NCBI GenBank assembly: GCA_028822945.1
Contig: JAPKCN010000002.1
Coordinates: 1-39,430 of the forward strand
Reading direction: 5' to 3'
DNA from: Porticoccaceae bacterium
GTDB lineage: Bacteria; Pseudomonadota; Gammaproteobacteria; Pseudomonadales; Porticoccaceae
DNA: 39,430 nt
The notes under the pieces were generated by a model that was given only the letters and a program-made list of their open reading frames with translations, had not been told where the DNA came from and made no database searches. Position numbers and translations under genes: made by a program. Below, in pieces: positions 30,367 through 39,376 of the stretch. Position 1 is the stretch's first letter; each line of letters opens with the position of its first letter.

Positions 30367-31380
30367 CTATTTTAAATAATTCGGGCCTTGAAAAGACCGA
30401 TTCGAAGGCTTATTCAAGGTACTTGGTCCAATGCTAAAACCGCGCGCGGCAAGTTCGAAATGACCATCCTGAACTTGATACATCCAAGCTGCTGACTTTT
30501 TCAAGCCACCCAGAGGATAGAGATGGCAACGATCGATCAGGCACTCCGGATCAGCGTGCATCCCGGCCAACAGATCACAGATTAATTGACTAGGTTCAGA
30601 CGACGGCGCATTCACGTGTCGGCCCAAGAAACTGTCCTTTAGAGTCAACCGCAACATATCCGTTGGATTGCGCGTTAAATAGCGCATCGAGGGACCCACA
30701 CCGCAATGCTGCGCGTGCTTTATCAGTGTTTTGATCGTCGCTAACCCAGGGATCCCCACATGCACTGGCAGTCGATTACCCTGACCGCGAACCTTTCTCT
30801 CCCAGTCGAGCACCGGTTGGGCCTCAAAGACAAACTGAGTCGCCAGGTACAAACTCATATCAGTATCACACGCATAGTCATTCTTTTGCCGAATCGCCAG
30901 CGCACAGGCGTCCTCTGGAACATCTGGACTGCCCTCAGGATGACCAGCTAAGCCTAGCCGAGTAAAGCCATACTTTTCAAATAAGCCGGTGCGCAGGACC
31001 TCGATCGAGGCACTAAAGTCCCCCATCGGTTGGTCGACGCCGCCACCGATCAACAACCCCTCAGTGACGCCGGTCTCACCTTGCAGTGACGCCAGATTTT
31101 CTTCCAGAACAGCCGCCGAGGCGATCGAGCGCGCAGCGAAGTGCGGTACCGGATGATATCCCTCGGCCTGTAATCGCCGCACCGTATTCATGGTATCGGC
31201 AAAGTCAGAACCCGGCAAAAACGTTACATAGATGGTGCATCCGCGACGAACGATTTGACTAAAATCAGTGATTTGCGCGGCAGCCCCTGGCGTGACCTCT
31301 AAACTGGTGGTCAGCATTAAGTCGATCAGCGCTTGTTTTTGTTGTTCTGTGCTCATTAGCATCTGCCCTAGCTTTCCCAT
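30367..31380 (-). CDS. methylenetetrahydrofolate reductase (MetF-like)
   Basis: 337 aa; SLEVTPGAAAQITDF, CTIYVTFLPGSDFADTMNTVRRLQAEGYHPVPHFAARSI, EGLLIGGGVDQPMGDF, GLAGHPEGSPDVPEDA, ATQFVFEAQPVLDWERKVR, LPVHVGIPG. Confidence 0.88.
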   Translation of the reverse strand: MGKLGQMLMSTEQQKQALIDLMLTTSLEVTPGAAAQITDFSQIVRRGCTIYVTFLPGSDFADTMNTVRRLQAEGYHPVPHFAARSIASAAVLEENLASLQGETGVTEGLLIGGGVDQPMGDFSASIEVLRTGLFEKYGFTRLGLAGHPEGSPDVPEDACALAIRQKNDYACDTDMSLYLATQFVFEAQPVLDWERKVRGQGNRLPVHVGIPGLATIKTLIKHAQHCGVGPSMRYLTRNPTDMLRLTLKDSFLGRHVNAPSSEPSQLICDLLAGMHADPECLIDRCHLYPLGGLKKSAAWMYQVQDGHFELAARGFSIGPSTLNKPSNRSFQGPNYLK

Positions 31381-31433
31381 TTACAAGAATCTAACACTCC
31401 GAAAAATCTTTCTCAGAGCTTCAATCATCGCTG

Positions 31434-31736
31434 TTAGCCAACCTTTAAACCTTTGGCTTTAACCAATTTTTTGATGTCCTGATCGGAGTACTCTCGTTCG
31501 ATCTCAGCCGCTATTTGCTCGGCCAGGACCTGCGGGCTACCCTCTGCCTCAAGAGCGCTCGACTCGCGCCGCCAATCGGCCAGGTACTCGTCGCTACCAC
31601 CCTTTCCAGCGCGCATTGCAGCACGATCAATCGCCTCTTGGAAACGCTGACTGAGGATCGCCTTGCCGCGGTCGCGACCGCGCTTGACCAACACCTGCGC
31701 AGGAATATCGCGCCAGTAAACTAGAATTTTTTGCAT
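31434..31736 (-). CDS. small 'virulence factor' family protein (function unknown)
   Basis: 100 aa; MQKILVYWRDIPAQVLVKRGRDRGKAILSQRFQEAIDRAAMRAGKGGSDEYLADWRR, recognised as the conserved small family often labelled 'virulence factor'. Colinear in the methyltransferase operon. Confidence 0.75.
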   Translation of the reverse strand: MQKILVYWRDIPAQVLVKRGRDRGKAILSQRFQEAIDRAAMRAGKGGSDEYLADWRRESSALEAEGSPQVLAEQIAAEIEREYSDQDIKKLVKAKGLKVG

Positions 31737-31762
31737 GCTTGCGGTAACTCCAAATGCTACGG

Positions 31763-32395
31763 CTACGAGTTCGCGAATTTTAAGACTTGCAATTCGAGGC
31801 CCGATTGTAAGTCACCATAACCACAGGGGCGGTGCTGAAAAGTCAGGTCTAACGAACCTGCGGCACTGCGAGCTTGCTCCAGCAGCAACTCGGTCGGCTG
31901 CTGTGACAAATAAACCACGCGCCTGTAGTGCCCAAAGTATTGATCACGAAGTTCAGGATAACGATCAAGTTTCAATCCTCGATAAACCAACCGGTCAAAA
32001 TGCTGCACTAAAAAGTCGGTCAGATAAAATGTGCCCAACTCTTCATCTGCAATTTGCTGAAAACGCTTTTCGCCAGCAAATACCGAATAGCAGTGGGCTC
32101 CGGGCAAGCGTTCAATATTTTCCTCGGCCAGCACTCGGTCGATCTCGCCAGCGCTGCCGCAGTCCGCATAAGCGACAAAAATGTGCAGGTAGTATTCTCG
32201 CTGCTGCGCAATCTTGGCGCGCAATTTACCGGCGATCAGGTGCGGACGATTATGTAATGCAGGGTCCAAGCACGTCAGATGCATATGACTCCAACCATTT
32301 AACTGTTGCAACCGCACAATTTCATGCGAAAGCGCTCCGCAGGCTATCACTAAAATCGGCGCCGCAGCGCAATCCAAAGCGCGAGCCGCGGTCAT
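31763..32395 (-). CDS. DUF1638-family protein
   Basis: 210 aa; LVIACGALSHEIVRLQ, CLDPALHNRPHLIAGKLRAKI, VAYADCGSAGEIDRVL, GAHCYSVFAGEKRF, GTFYLTDFLVQHFD. Start overlaps the stop of the corrinoid gene by 1 nt (TGATG). Confidence 0.82.
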   Translation of the reverse strand: MTAARALDCAAAPILVIACGALSHEIVRLQQLNGWSHMHLTCLDPALHNRPHLIAGKLRAKIAQQREYYLHIFVAYADCGSAGEIDRVLAEENIERLPGAHCYSVFAGEKRFQQIADEELGTFYLTDFLVQHFDRLVYRGLKLDRYPELRDQYFGHYRRVVYLSQQPTELLLEQARSAAGSLDLTFQHRPCGYGDLQSGLELQVLKFANS

Positions 32396-33096
32396 CAGGC
32401 GATCATTTCCAGTTCGCGTCGCTCGCTGACCAGACGAATCGCCGTGGTTGCAGCATCTGCAGCATCGCGGCAGTAGGCATCGGCGCCTACCGCATCTCCA
32501 AATTCTTGGTTCAGCGGTGCGCCACCGACCATGACGATATACTTGTGCCTGAGTCCTTTGTCTTTCAGAGCATCGATGACTACCTTCATATATGGCATGG
32601 TGGTGGTTAGTAGTGCCGACATACCTAATATATCGGGTTTGTGGCGCTCGAGCGCGGCCACATATTCCTCGACAGCATTGTTGATACCAATGTCGTACAC
32701 CTCAAAACCGGCACCCTCCATCATCATCGCTACCAAATTTTTCCCGATGTCATGGATATCGCCCTTGACCGTACCAATGACCATGGTGCCTACGGGTTTA
32801 GCGCCAGTTTCTGCCAGTAGTGGTTTTAAAATAGCCATACCGCCCTTCATGGAGTTGGCGGCCAACAGTACTTCGGGCACGAATAGGATACCGTCGCGAA
32901 AATCTACGCCGACAACGGTCATACCATCGACCAATGCTTCACTGAGTACACGCTCTGCGCTCCAGCCACGATCGATCAGAATCTGCGTACCCTCAATAAC
33001 TTCTTCTTTTAAGCCATCGTACAAATCGTCGTGCATTTGCAATACCAGATCTTCGTTTGATAATTCAGCTAGTACGATATCGTCTTCATCTGACAT
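32395..33096 (-). CDS. B12-binding corrinoid protein (MtbC/MttC/MtgC-like)
   Basis: 233 aa; N-terminal methionine-synthase-type cap domain, GTVKGDIHDIGKNLVAMMMEGAGFEVYDIGINNAVEEYV carries the DxHxxG cobalamin motif; ILGMSALLTTTMPYMK; VMVGGAPLNQEFGDAVGADAYCRDA. Confidence 0.97.
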   Translation of the reverse strand: MSDEDDIVLAELSNEDLVLQMHDDLYDGLKEEVIEGTQILIDRGWSAERVLSEALVDGMTVVGVDFRDGILFVPEVLLAANSMKGGMAILKPLLAETGAKPVGTMVIGTVKGDIHDIGKNLVAMMMEGAGFEVYDIGINNAVEEYVAALERHKPDILGMSALLTTTMPYMKVVIDALKDKGLRHKYIVMVGGAPLNQEFGDAVGADAYCRDAADAATTAIRLVSERRELEMIA

Positions 33097-33134
33097 AAGA
33101 TTTATTCCTATAACAACTATCCAGTAAAAACACG

Positions 33135-34688
33135 CTAATAATCGCGATCTGCAAACGATCCCTTGCGACGTGCCATAAAGTCCAGTAAAGCCTCGTCAAT
33201 AGCCGGATCAAAGGCCGGCGCCCGATACTCATCGAGCATTTTTTTCCATAACCGATTGGCGCGTTGTGCTGTATCCAACGAGCCGTCCACCTGCCACTGC
33301 TCGTAACTGTTGTTGTCGGCGACCGTCGAGCGATAAAACGCAGTTTCAAAATTCTTTAGGGTGTGCGCCGAACCGAGATAATGTTTGCCCGGACCAACCT
33401 CGCGGACAGCATCCAACGCCTGACCATTTTCAGACATATCCATACCACCCAATAGCACAGCGATCATACTCGCCTGATCGCAATCCATAATAAATTTCTC
33501 GTAGCCCATCGCTAGACCACCCTCGAGCCAACCGGCGGTGTGCAGCATAAAGTTAACCCCCGCCAAAGCACTGGTTTGCAATGTGTTTGCAGCCTCGTAA
33601 GCGGCCTGTGCATCCGGCAACTTGGAGCCGCATAGACCGCCACCACTTCTGAATGGCACGCCTAGACGCCGAGCTAACGCGGCCGCTGCGTAGATCACCT
33701 GACTGGGTTCTGGCGTACCGAAAGTCGGCGCGCCAGTCGCCATCGATACGGCGGCCGCAAAGGTGCCAAAAATTACCGGCGCTCCAGGACGACAAAGCTG
33801 TGTAAAGGCTACGCCGGCCAGCGCTTCGGCAAGAATTTGGGTGACCGTGCCCGCGGTGGTCACCGGCGACATTGCGCCGGCGAGAATAAACGGCGAGATA
33901 ATAGTCGCCTGATTATTTCGCGCATACACTTTTAACGAGCCAAGCATGGTGGCGTCATAGGTCATCGGTGAATTAACATTGATCAGGCTGGTCAGGACAC
34001 AGTTTTGGTCAACAAACTCATCGCCAAATACCAGCTTGGCCATATCTACCGTGTCCTGGGCGCGCTCGTGGTGAGTCACCGAACCCATGAGCGGCTTATC
34101 ACTGTATTTAAAGTGACTATAGACCATGTCGAAGTGGCGCTTGTTAACCGGCAGATCGACCGGTTCGCAAATGGTGCCGCCAGAGTGATGCATTCCAGGT
34201 GCCATGTAGGCGAGTTTTATAAAGTTGTTGAAGTCGTCGATCGTCGCATAGCGTCGGCCCTTGTCGATATCGTGTACAAAGGGCGATCCATAGGCTGGCA
34301 CCAGCACCGTACGCTTGCCACCAATTATTACACTGCGCGCTGGGTTGCGGGCATGCTGCATGAACTCTTTTGGTGCCGTGGCCTGAATCAGTGAGCGGCA
34401 CAGTCCTTTCGGGAAGTGCACTCGCGTACCTTGCACGTCGGCGCCCGCTGCTTGCCACATCTCCAGCGCCTCTGGATCGTCGAGAAAATCGATACCGATC
34501 TCCTCGAGGAGTAAATCGGCATTTTCCTCAATGATTACCAGGCTCTCTTCGTCGAGGTAGTCGAAATAGGGAATCTTGCGTTCAATAAATGGCGCAGTCT
34601 CTACCACAGCACTGGCACGCGCAGCTCGCCGCCCCTCGCGACCACCACCCTCTCGCCCTGCTCTTCTCCGCCCGCTTGTTTCAATCAT
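33135..34688 (-). CDS. MttB-superfamily (trimethylamine methyltransferase family) corrinoid methyltransferase, no in-frame amber codon
   Basis: 517 aa; YGSPFVHDIDKGRRYATIDDFNNFIKLAYMAPGMHHSGGTICEPVDLP, INVNSPMTYDATMLGSLKVYARNNQATIISPFILAGAMSPVTTAGTVTQILAEALAGVAFTQLCRPGAPVIFGTF, and C-terminal YRSTVADNNSYEQW. Confidence 0.95.
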   Translation of the reverse strand: MIETSGRRRAGREGGGREGRRAARASAVVETAPFIERKIPYFDYLDEESLVIIEENADLLLEEIGIDFLDDPEALEMWQAAGADVQGTRVHFPKGLCRSLIQATAPKEFMQHARNPARSVIIGGKRTVLVPAYGSPFVHDIDKGRRYATIDDFNNFIKLAYMAPGMHHSGGTICEPVDLPVNKRHFDMVYSHFKYSDKPLMGSVTHHERAQDTVDMAKLVFGDEFVDQNCVLTSLINVNSPMTYDATMLGSLKVYARNNQATIISPFILAGAMSPVTTAGTVTQILAEALAGVAFTQLCRPGAPVIFGTFAAAVSMATGAPTFGTPEPSQVIYAAAALARRLGVPFRSGGGLCGSKLPDAQAAYEAANTLQTSALAGVNFMLHTAGWLEGGLAMGYEKFIMDCDQASMIAVLLGGMDMSENGQALDAVREVGPGKHYLGSAHTLKNFETAFYRSTVADNNSYEQWQVDGSLDTAQRANRLWKKMLDEYRAPAFDPAIDEALLDFMARRKGSFADRDY

Positions 34689-34892
34689 AATGGTGCATCC
34701 GTTTAATAGGTTGCGAAACTGTATTTAATCTGCCGACGTTTTATCAGCCAATTCCAGCGAATTTATGCGCCCAGCACGACCCGCTTACCCACGCCACAAC
34801 CAGCTGTCGTTTTCGCGAAGTTTATGCCTGTTTAAACCGAGTCGCATACGTTTGTGCGACACGCCAATGTCCGTCCGCGACGCGCCCGGTAA

Positions 34893-37406
34893 CTAACTGC
34901 GCAATCGCTGGTTGGCGCCATCAAATGGCGACTCATCGATGACCGTGGCGACGTAGCGTTTACCGAGAATCTCGATCTCTAAATGCGTGCCGATAGCGCC
35001 GTATTGAACCTGCACTAAACTTAGCGCCAGTGACTTGTTGATGCGAAAGCCAAACCCGCCAGAGGTCGCGCGCCCGACCAACGCGCCATCTTTATAAACA
35101 CCCTCGGAACCACGTGCATCGGCATCTACCACGTCGTGAACCTCAAGCGTTGCAAAGCAGTTGGTAAAGCCTCGCTCGCGCCATGCCAGCAGCGCCTCCT
35201 TACCAACGAAGTCACAGTCTTTGTCGAGTTTTACAAAGCGATCGAGTCCCGACTCAATTGCCGAGTACTCGATCGACATCTCTCGCGGAATCAGTCGGTA
35301 AGACTTCTCCAACCGCATACTTTCCATCGCACGGATACCAAACGGCTTGATATCGTATTCGGCACCGGCACTCATCAGTTGGTCAAAGATGTAATTCTGC
35401 ATTTCAATTGGATGGTGTAATTCCCAACCCAGTTCACCAATAAAATTAACCCGCAGTGCCTCTGCATTCGCGTAACCTACGTTGATCGACTTACCCGTCA
35501 GCCACTTGAAATTGTCGTTACCAAGATCGGTGTCGGTGAGTTTTTGCAGCACATCACGCGAGCGCGGCCCAGCCAGCACCAAAACGCCCATCTGAGTGGT
35601 AATTTTTTGCAGACTCACCGAGCCATCATGAGGCGCCAGTTTGGTCAAGTAATCCCAGTCATGGCGTTCTTGGGCGCCGGCGAACACCATGTAGTAGCTA
35701 TTTTTTGCGCGTTTATAAATGGTGAACTCGGCGCGCACGCCGCCATTTTTTGATAGCATGTGACAAAGCCCAATGCGACCAATCGTCACCGGTACCTTAT
35801 TCGCCACAATGCTGTTCAGCCAGGCCTCTGCGCCGTGCCCAGTGACCGTGCATTTGGAGAATGCCGACATATCGAGCACGCCGACCTTGTCGTGCACATG
35901 GCAGCACTCACGACCGACAAATGGAAAATAATTAGATCGTCGAAACGAGTTCTTTTCGACGATTCGCCCATCCGCTAACGCGGTCGAGTGATTCTTGTTC
36001 CATAGCGTATCGCCCTTGTCGAGTTCGCTCTCCGACAGGGCGTAATCAGTCGGCGCAAACCAATTCGGTCGCTCCCAACCATAGACCGAACCAAACACCG
36101 CGCCCAACGCCTTCATGCGGTCGTAACAGGGTGAGGTCTTCAGCGGTCGGCCGGCGCTGCGCTCCTCATCGGGGTAATGATTTTTAAATACGTGGTTGTA
36201 AGCTTCTTCGTTTTTTGCACGCAGATATCCGCGACTGGCATAGGGCCCAAAACGCCGCGGATCCACGCCCATCATATCTACTGTCGGTTCGCCATCGACA
36301 ATCCACTCGGCCAGTTGCCAAGCCGCGCCGCCGGCGGCGGTAATACCGAAACTATGGCCTTCGTTAAGCCATAAGTTTTTTCGCCCCCAAGCCGGCCCAA
36401 CGATTGGGTTGCCATCCGGTGTATACGCAATAGCGCCGTTATAAACGGTTTTAACACCGACCTCAGCAAATGCTGGGACGCGCGTCATACAGGCTTCGAT
36501 ATGCGGCATTAAACGGTCGAGATCGCCGTTGAATAGTTCATACTCCGACTGGTCGCTGGGGCCATCGACATAACAACAAGGAGCGCCCTCTTCATAGGGG
36601 CCAAGGATAAAACCACCGTTCTCCTCGCGCAGGTAATAACCGGCGTCAGAATCTCGCAATACCGCTTGTTCGGGCAAGCCCTGCGCCTTACGCCTCAGCA
36701 CCTCCGGATGAGGCTCGGTAACAATGTACTGGTGTTCAACCGGAATCACTGGAATATCCAATCCGACCATAGCGCCGGTCTTGCGCGCAAAGTTGCCGGT
36801 GCAGCAAACCACGTGCTGACAGTGAATATCGCCTTTATCGGTCTTGACAACCCAACTGTCGTCGGTTTGTTGTTCGAGGTCTAGCATTGCCGTGTTGCGG
36901 TAGATTGTCGCGCCGCGAGCTCGCGCGCCTTTCGCTAGTGCCTGCGTCAAATCAGCAGACTGAATATAACCATCGTCCGGGTGCTGAATAGCACCGATCA
37001 AACCCTCGATATTGGCCATTGGCCAAGCTTGAGCAACTTGTTCTGGGGTCAGAAAATTCACCGCCACACCGACCGTCTCGGCCACCGATGAGTAGTAGCG
37101 ATACTCATCCATGCGATCCTCGTTACTCGCCAGACGAATATTCGATACGACACTAAAGCCGACGGGTTGTCCGGTCTCTTTTTCGAGTTCGTGATAGAAA
37201 TTTACCGAGTACTGGTGTAATTTGCCGACTGAATAGCTCATATTGAACAGGGGTAATAACCCTGCTGCATGCCAGGTCGAACCCGACGTTAATTCTTTGC
37301 GCTCGACCAGCACAACGTCTGTCCAACCCTTTTTAGCAAGGTGGTAGAGGGTGCTAACACCGACCACACCCCCTCCCACGACCACGACTTTGGCGCTTGT
37401 TTTCAT
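34893..37406 (-). CDS. FAD-dependent dimethylglycine/sarcosine dehydrogenase family protein with C-terminal GcvT-like domain
   Basis: 837 aa; VVVVGGGVVGVSTLYHLAKKGWTDVVLVERKELTSGSTWHAAGLLP; GRECCHVHDKVGVLDMSAFSKCTVTGHGAEAWLNSIVANKVP; FIGELGWELHHPIEMQNYIFDQLM; GxKPFGIRAMESMRLEKSYRL. Confidence 0.93.
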   Translation of the reverse strand: MKTSAKVVVVGGGVVGVSTLYHLAKKGWTDVVLVERKELTSGSTWHAAGLLPLFNMSYSVGKLHQYSVNFYHELEKETGQPVGFSVVSNIRLASNEDRMDEYRYYSSVAETVGVAVNFLTPEQVAQAWPMANIEGLIGAIQHPDDGYIQSADLTQALAKGARARGATIYRNTAMLDLEQQTDDSWVVKTDKGDIHCQHVVCCTGNFARKTGAMVGLDIPVIPVEHQYIVTEPHPEVLRRKAQGLPEQAVLRDSDAGYYLREENGGFILGPYEEGAPCCYVDGPSDQSEYELFNGDLDRLMPHIEACMTRVPAFAEVGVKTVYNGAIAYTPDGNPIVGPAWGRKNLWLNEGHSFGITAAGGAAWQLAEWIVDGEPTVDMMGVDPRRFGPYASRGYLRAKNEEAYNHVFKNHYPDEERSAGRPLKTSPCYDRMKALGAVFGSVYGWERPNWFAPTDYALSESELDKGDTLWNKNHSTALADGRIVEKNSFRRSNYFPFVGRECCHVHDKVGVLDMSAFSKCTVTGHGAEAWLNSIVANKVPVTIGRIGLCHMLSKNGGVRAEFTIYKRAKNSYYMVFAGAQERHDWDYLTKLAPHDGSVSLQKITTQMGVLVLAGPRSRDVLQKLTDTDLGNDNFKWLTGKSINVGYANAEALRVNFIGELGWELHHPIEMQNYIFDQLMSAGAEYDIKPFGIRAMESMRLEKSYRLIPREMSIEYSAIESGLDRFVKLDKDCDFVGKEALLAWRERGFTNCFATLEVHDVVDADARGSEGVYKDGALVGRATSGGFGFRINKSLALSLVQVQYGAIGTHLEIEILGKRYVATVIDESPFDGANQRLRS

Positions 37407-37666
37407 AACCCACTCTCAATCAAACTATGCTTGCAGTGTAACCATCGATGCCCTGCGACTAGAGCGCAATTGCGACAGGCTGTTACGCGCATGCGTCATC
37501 CACAGAAGCCCCGACTGACTGAGCCTACCGTCGTTTTTGAGACAGCATCGGACGGTCTGGGAAATACACCAAAAGCACGGGGCAACCAAGATAGCCGCTG
37601 TTCTGTAATACCTGAAAAAAAGTATAACCGCACTGCTGATCCAGCAGACTCTATGGAGCATTAAGA

Positions 37667-39319
37667 ATGAGTGATATTGAAATAGCCCGCAACGCAAAAA
37701 CCCTAGCGATTGGCGACATTGCCAACAAACTGGATATTCCAGACGCAGCACTAATTCCGTATGGTCGCACCAAAGCCAAAATCAACCCCGAATACATCGC
37801 CTCGCTGAGCGAACGACCTGATGGTAAATTAATTCTGGTCACAGCGATCACGCCAACCCCTGCCGGTGAAGGTAAGACCACCACCTCGGTGGGTCTCGCA
37901 GATGGTCTCAATCGCGTCGGCAAAAAAGCCCTCGTCTGCCTGCGCGAACCGAGCCTCGGCCCGTGTTTTGGTATGAAGGGTGGCGCAGCCGGCGGCGGCT
38001 ATGCGCAAGTGGTGCCGATGGAAGATATCAACCTTCACTTTACCGGCGATTTTCACGCTATTGGCGCCGCACATAACCTACTGTCGGCCCTACTCGACAA
38101 CCATATTCACTGGGGCAACAGTCTAGAGATCGATGCTCGGCGAATCGCATGGAAACGGGTGATCGACATGAATGATCGCGCGCTTCGCAACATTACCTGT
38201 GCCCTCGGTGGCCCCGGCAATGGTTTCCCGCGCCAGGACGGATACGATATCACGGTGGCCTCAGAGGTCATGGCGATATTTTGTCTGGCGACAGATTTGG
38301 ATGATCTAAAAGCTCGCTTGGATAAAATTGTCGTCGGTTATACCCGTGAACACAACGCGGTACATGCCGTCGATATTCTCGGCACAGGCGCCATGACGGT
38401 TCTTCTCAAAGATGCCGTGGCGCCCAATTTAGTGCAAACACTAGAAAATAACCCAGCGATTATTCACGGTGGACCGTTCGCCAATATTGCGCATGGTTGC
38501 AACTCGGTAATCGCCACCAAGGCAAGTCTAAAGTTAGCCGATTACGTAGTCACCGAGGCCGGGTTCGGAGCCGACTTGGGCGCCGAAAAGTTTTTCAATA
38601 TTAAGTGTCGCGCAGCTAATCTACGCCCTGATGCAGCGGTGATCGTGGCGACAGTCCGTGCCTTGAAGATGCACGGTGCCGCCGAAACCGAGGGGCTGGA
38701 TAGGCTGCGTAGCGGCTGTAGTAATCTGGCGCGTCATATCGAAAACGTAAAATCCTTTGGTGTACCCGTAATCGTCGCGATTAATCAGTTTACCACCGAT
38801 AGCGACGATGAGATTGGAGTCATCAAAGAGCAGGCTAAAGCCAGCGGCGTCAAGGCCATAGGTTGCACCCACTGGGCCGATGGTGGCGCAGGCACCGAGG
38901 AGCTGGCCTACGAGGTGGCGGCACTTGCCGACAGTGGTGTGGCCAACTTTGCGCCGCTCTACCCCAATGACATGCCAATCTGGGAAAAGATCAAAACCGT
39001 GGCGACGCGGATCTATCGCGCTGACGACGTTATTGCCGATCAAAAAATACGCGATCAAATCGGTAAGCTACAGGGTGACGGCTATGGTCACTTTCCAGTA
39101 TGCATTGCCAAGACTCAGTACAGTTTTACCACCGACCCTAACCGCAAGGGTGCGCCGCTCGACCATATTTTAACCATACGTGAAGTGCGCCTAAGTGCCG
39201 GCGCAGGGTTTATCGTTGTCGTTTGTGGCGACGTTATGACTATGCCAGGTCTGCCACGAGTGCCGGCGGCCAACAGCATCAAAATCAATGATCAAGGCGA
39301 GGTCGCCGGACTGTTTTAA
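37667..39319 (+). CDS. fhs: formate--tetrahydrofolate ligase
   Basis: 550 aa; [88 protein letters not shown]. Confidence 0.97.
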   Translation: MSDIEIARNAKTLAIGDIANKLDIPDAALIPYGRTKAKINPEYIASLSERPDGKLILVTAITPTPAGEGKTTTSVGLADGLNRVGKKALVCLREPSLGPCFGMKGGAAGGGYAQVVPMEDINLHFTGDFHAIGAAHNLLSALLDNHIHWGNSLEIDARRIAWKRVIDMNDRALRNITCALGGPGNGFPRQDGYDITVASEVMAIFCLATDLDDLKARLDKIVVGYTREHNAVHAVDILGTGAMTVLLKDAVAPNLVQTLENNPAIIHGGPFANIAHGCNSVIATKASLKLADYVVTEAGFGADLGAEKFFNIKCRAANLRPDAAVIVATVRALKMHGAAETEGLDRLRSGCSNLARHIENVKSFGVPVIVAINQFTTDSDDEIGVIKEQAKASGVKAIGCTHWADGGAGTEELAYEVAALADSGVANFAPLYPNDMPIWEKIKTVATRIYRADDVIADQKIRDQIGKLQGDGYGHFPVCIAKTQYSFTTDPNRKGAPLDHILTIREVRLSAGAGFIVVVCGDVMTMPGLPRVPAANSIKINDQGEVAGLF

Positions 39320-39376
39320 AGACACGGCTGGGGGCTCCCAAACCACGCAGTCAGCCCCGCCGATTAGCCACAAATT

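Noticed and set aside
31434-31736. Pathogenicity association of the 'virulence factor' family protein
   Set aside because: Context is purely one-carbon metabolism; the name is a legacy family label, not evidence of virulence.
31735-33127. 291-aa and 198-aa plus-strand ORFs antisense to DUF1638 and the corrinoid gene
   Set aside because: The minus-strand genes have clear family motifs; the plus-strand translations are low-complexity antisense shadows.
33135-34688. Possible pyrrolysine (amber) readthrough in the MttB homolog
   Set aside because: The reading frame is continuous without internal TAG, and no pyl genes are seen in the window.
39325-39362. GC-rich hairpin after fhs as a terminator
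   Set aside because: Only a short GGGGCT/AGCCCC stem and no following T-run; not a convincing intrinsic terminator.
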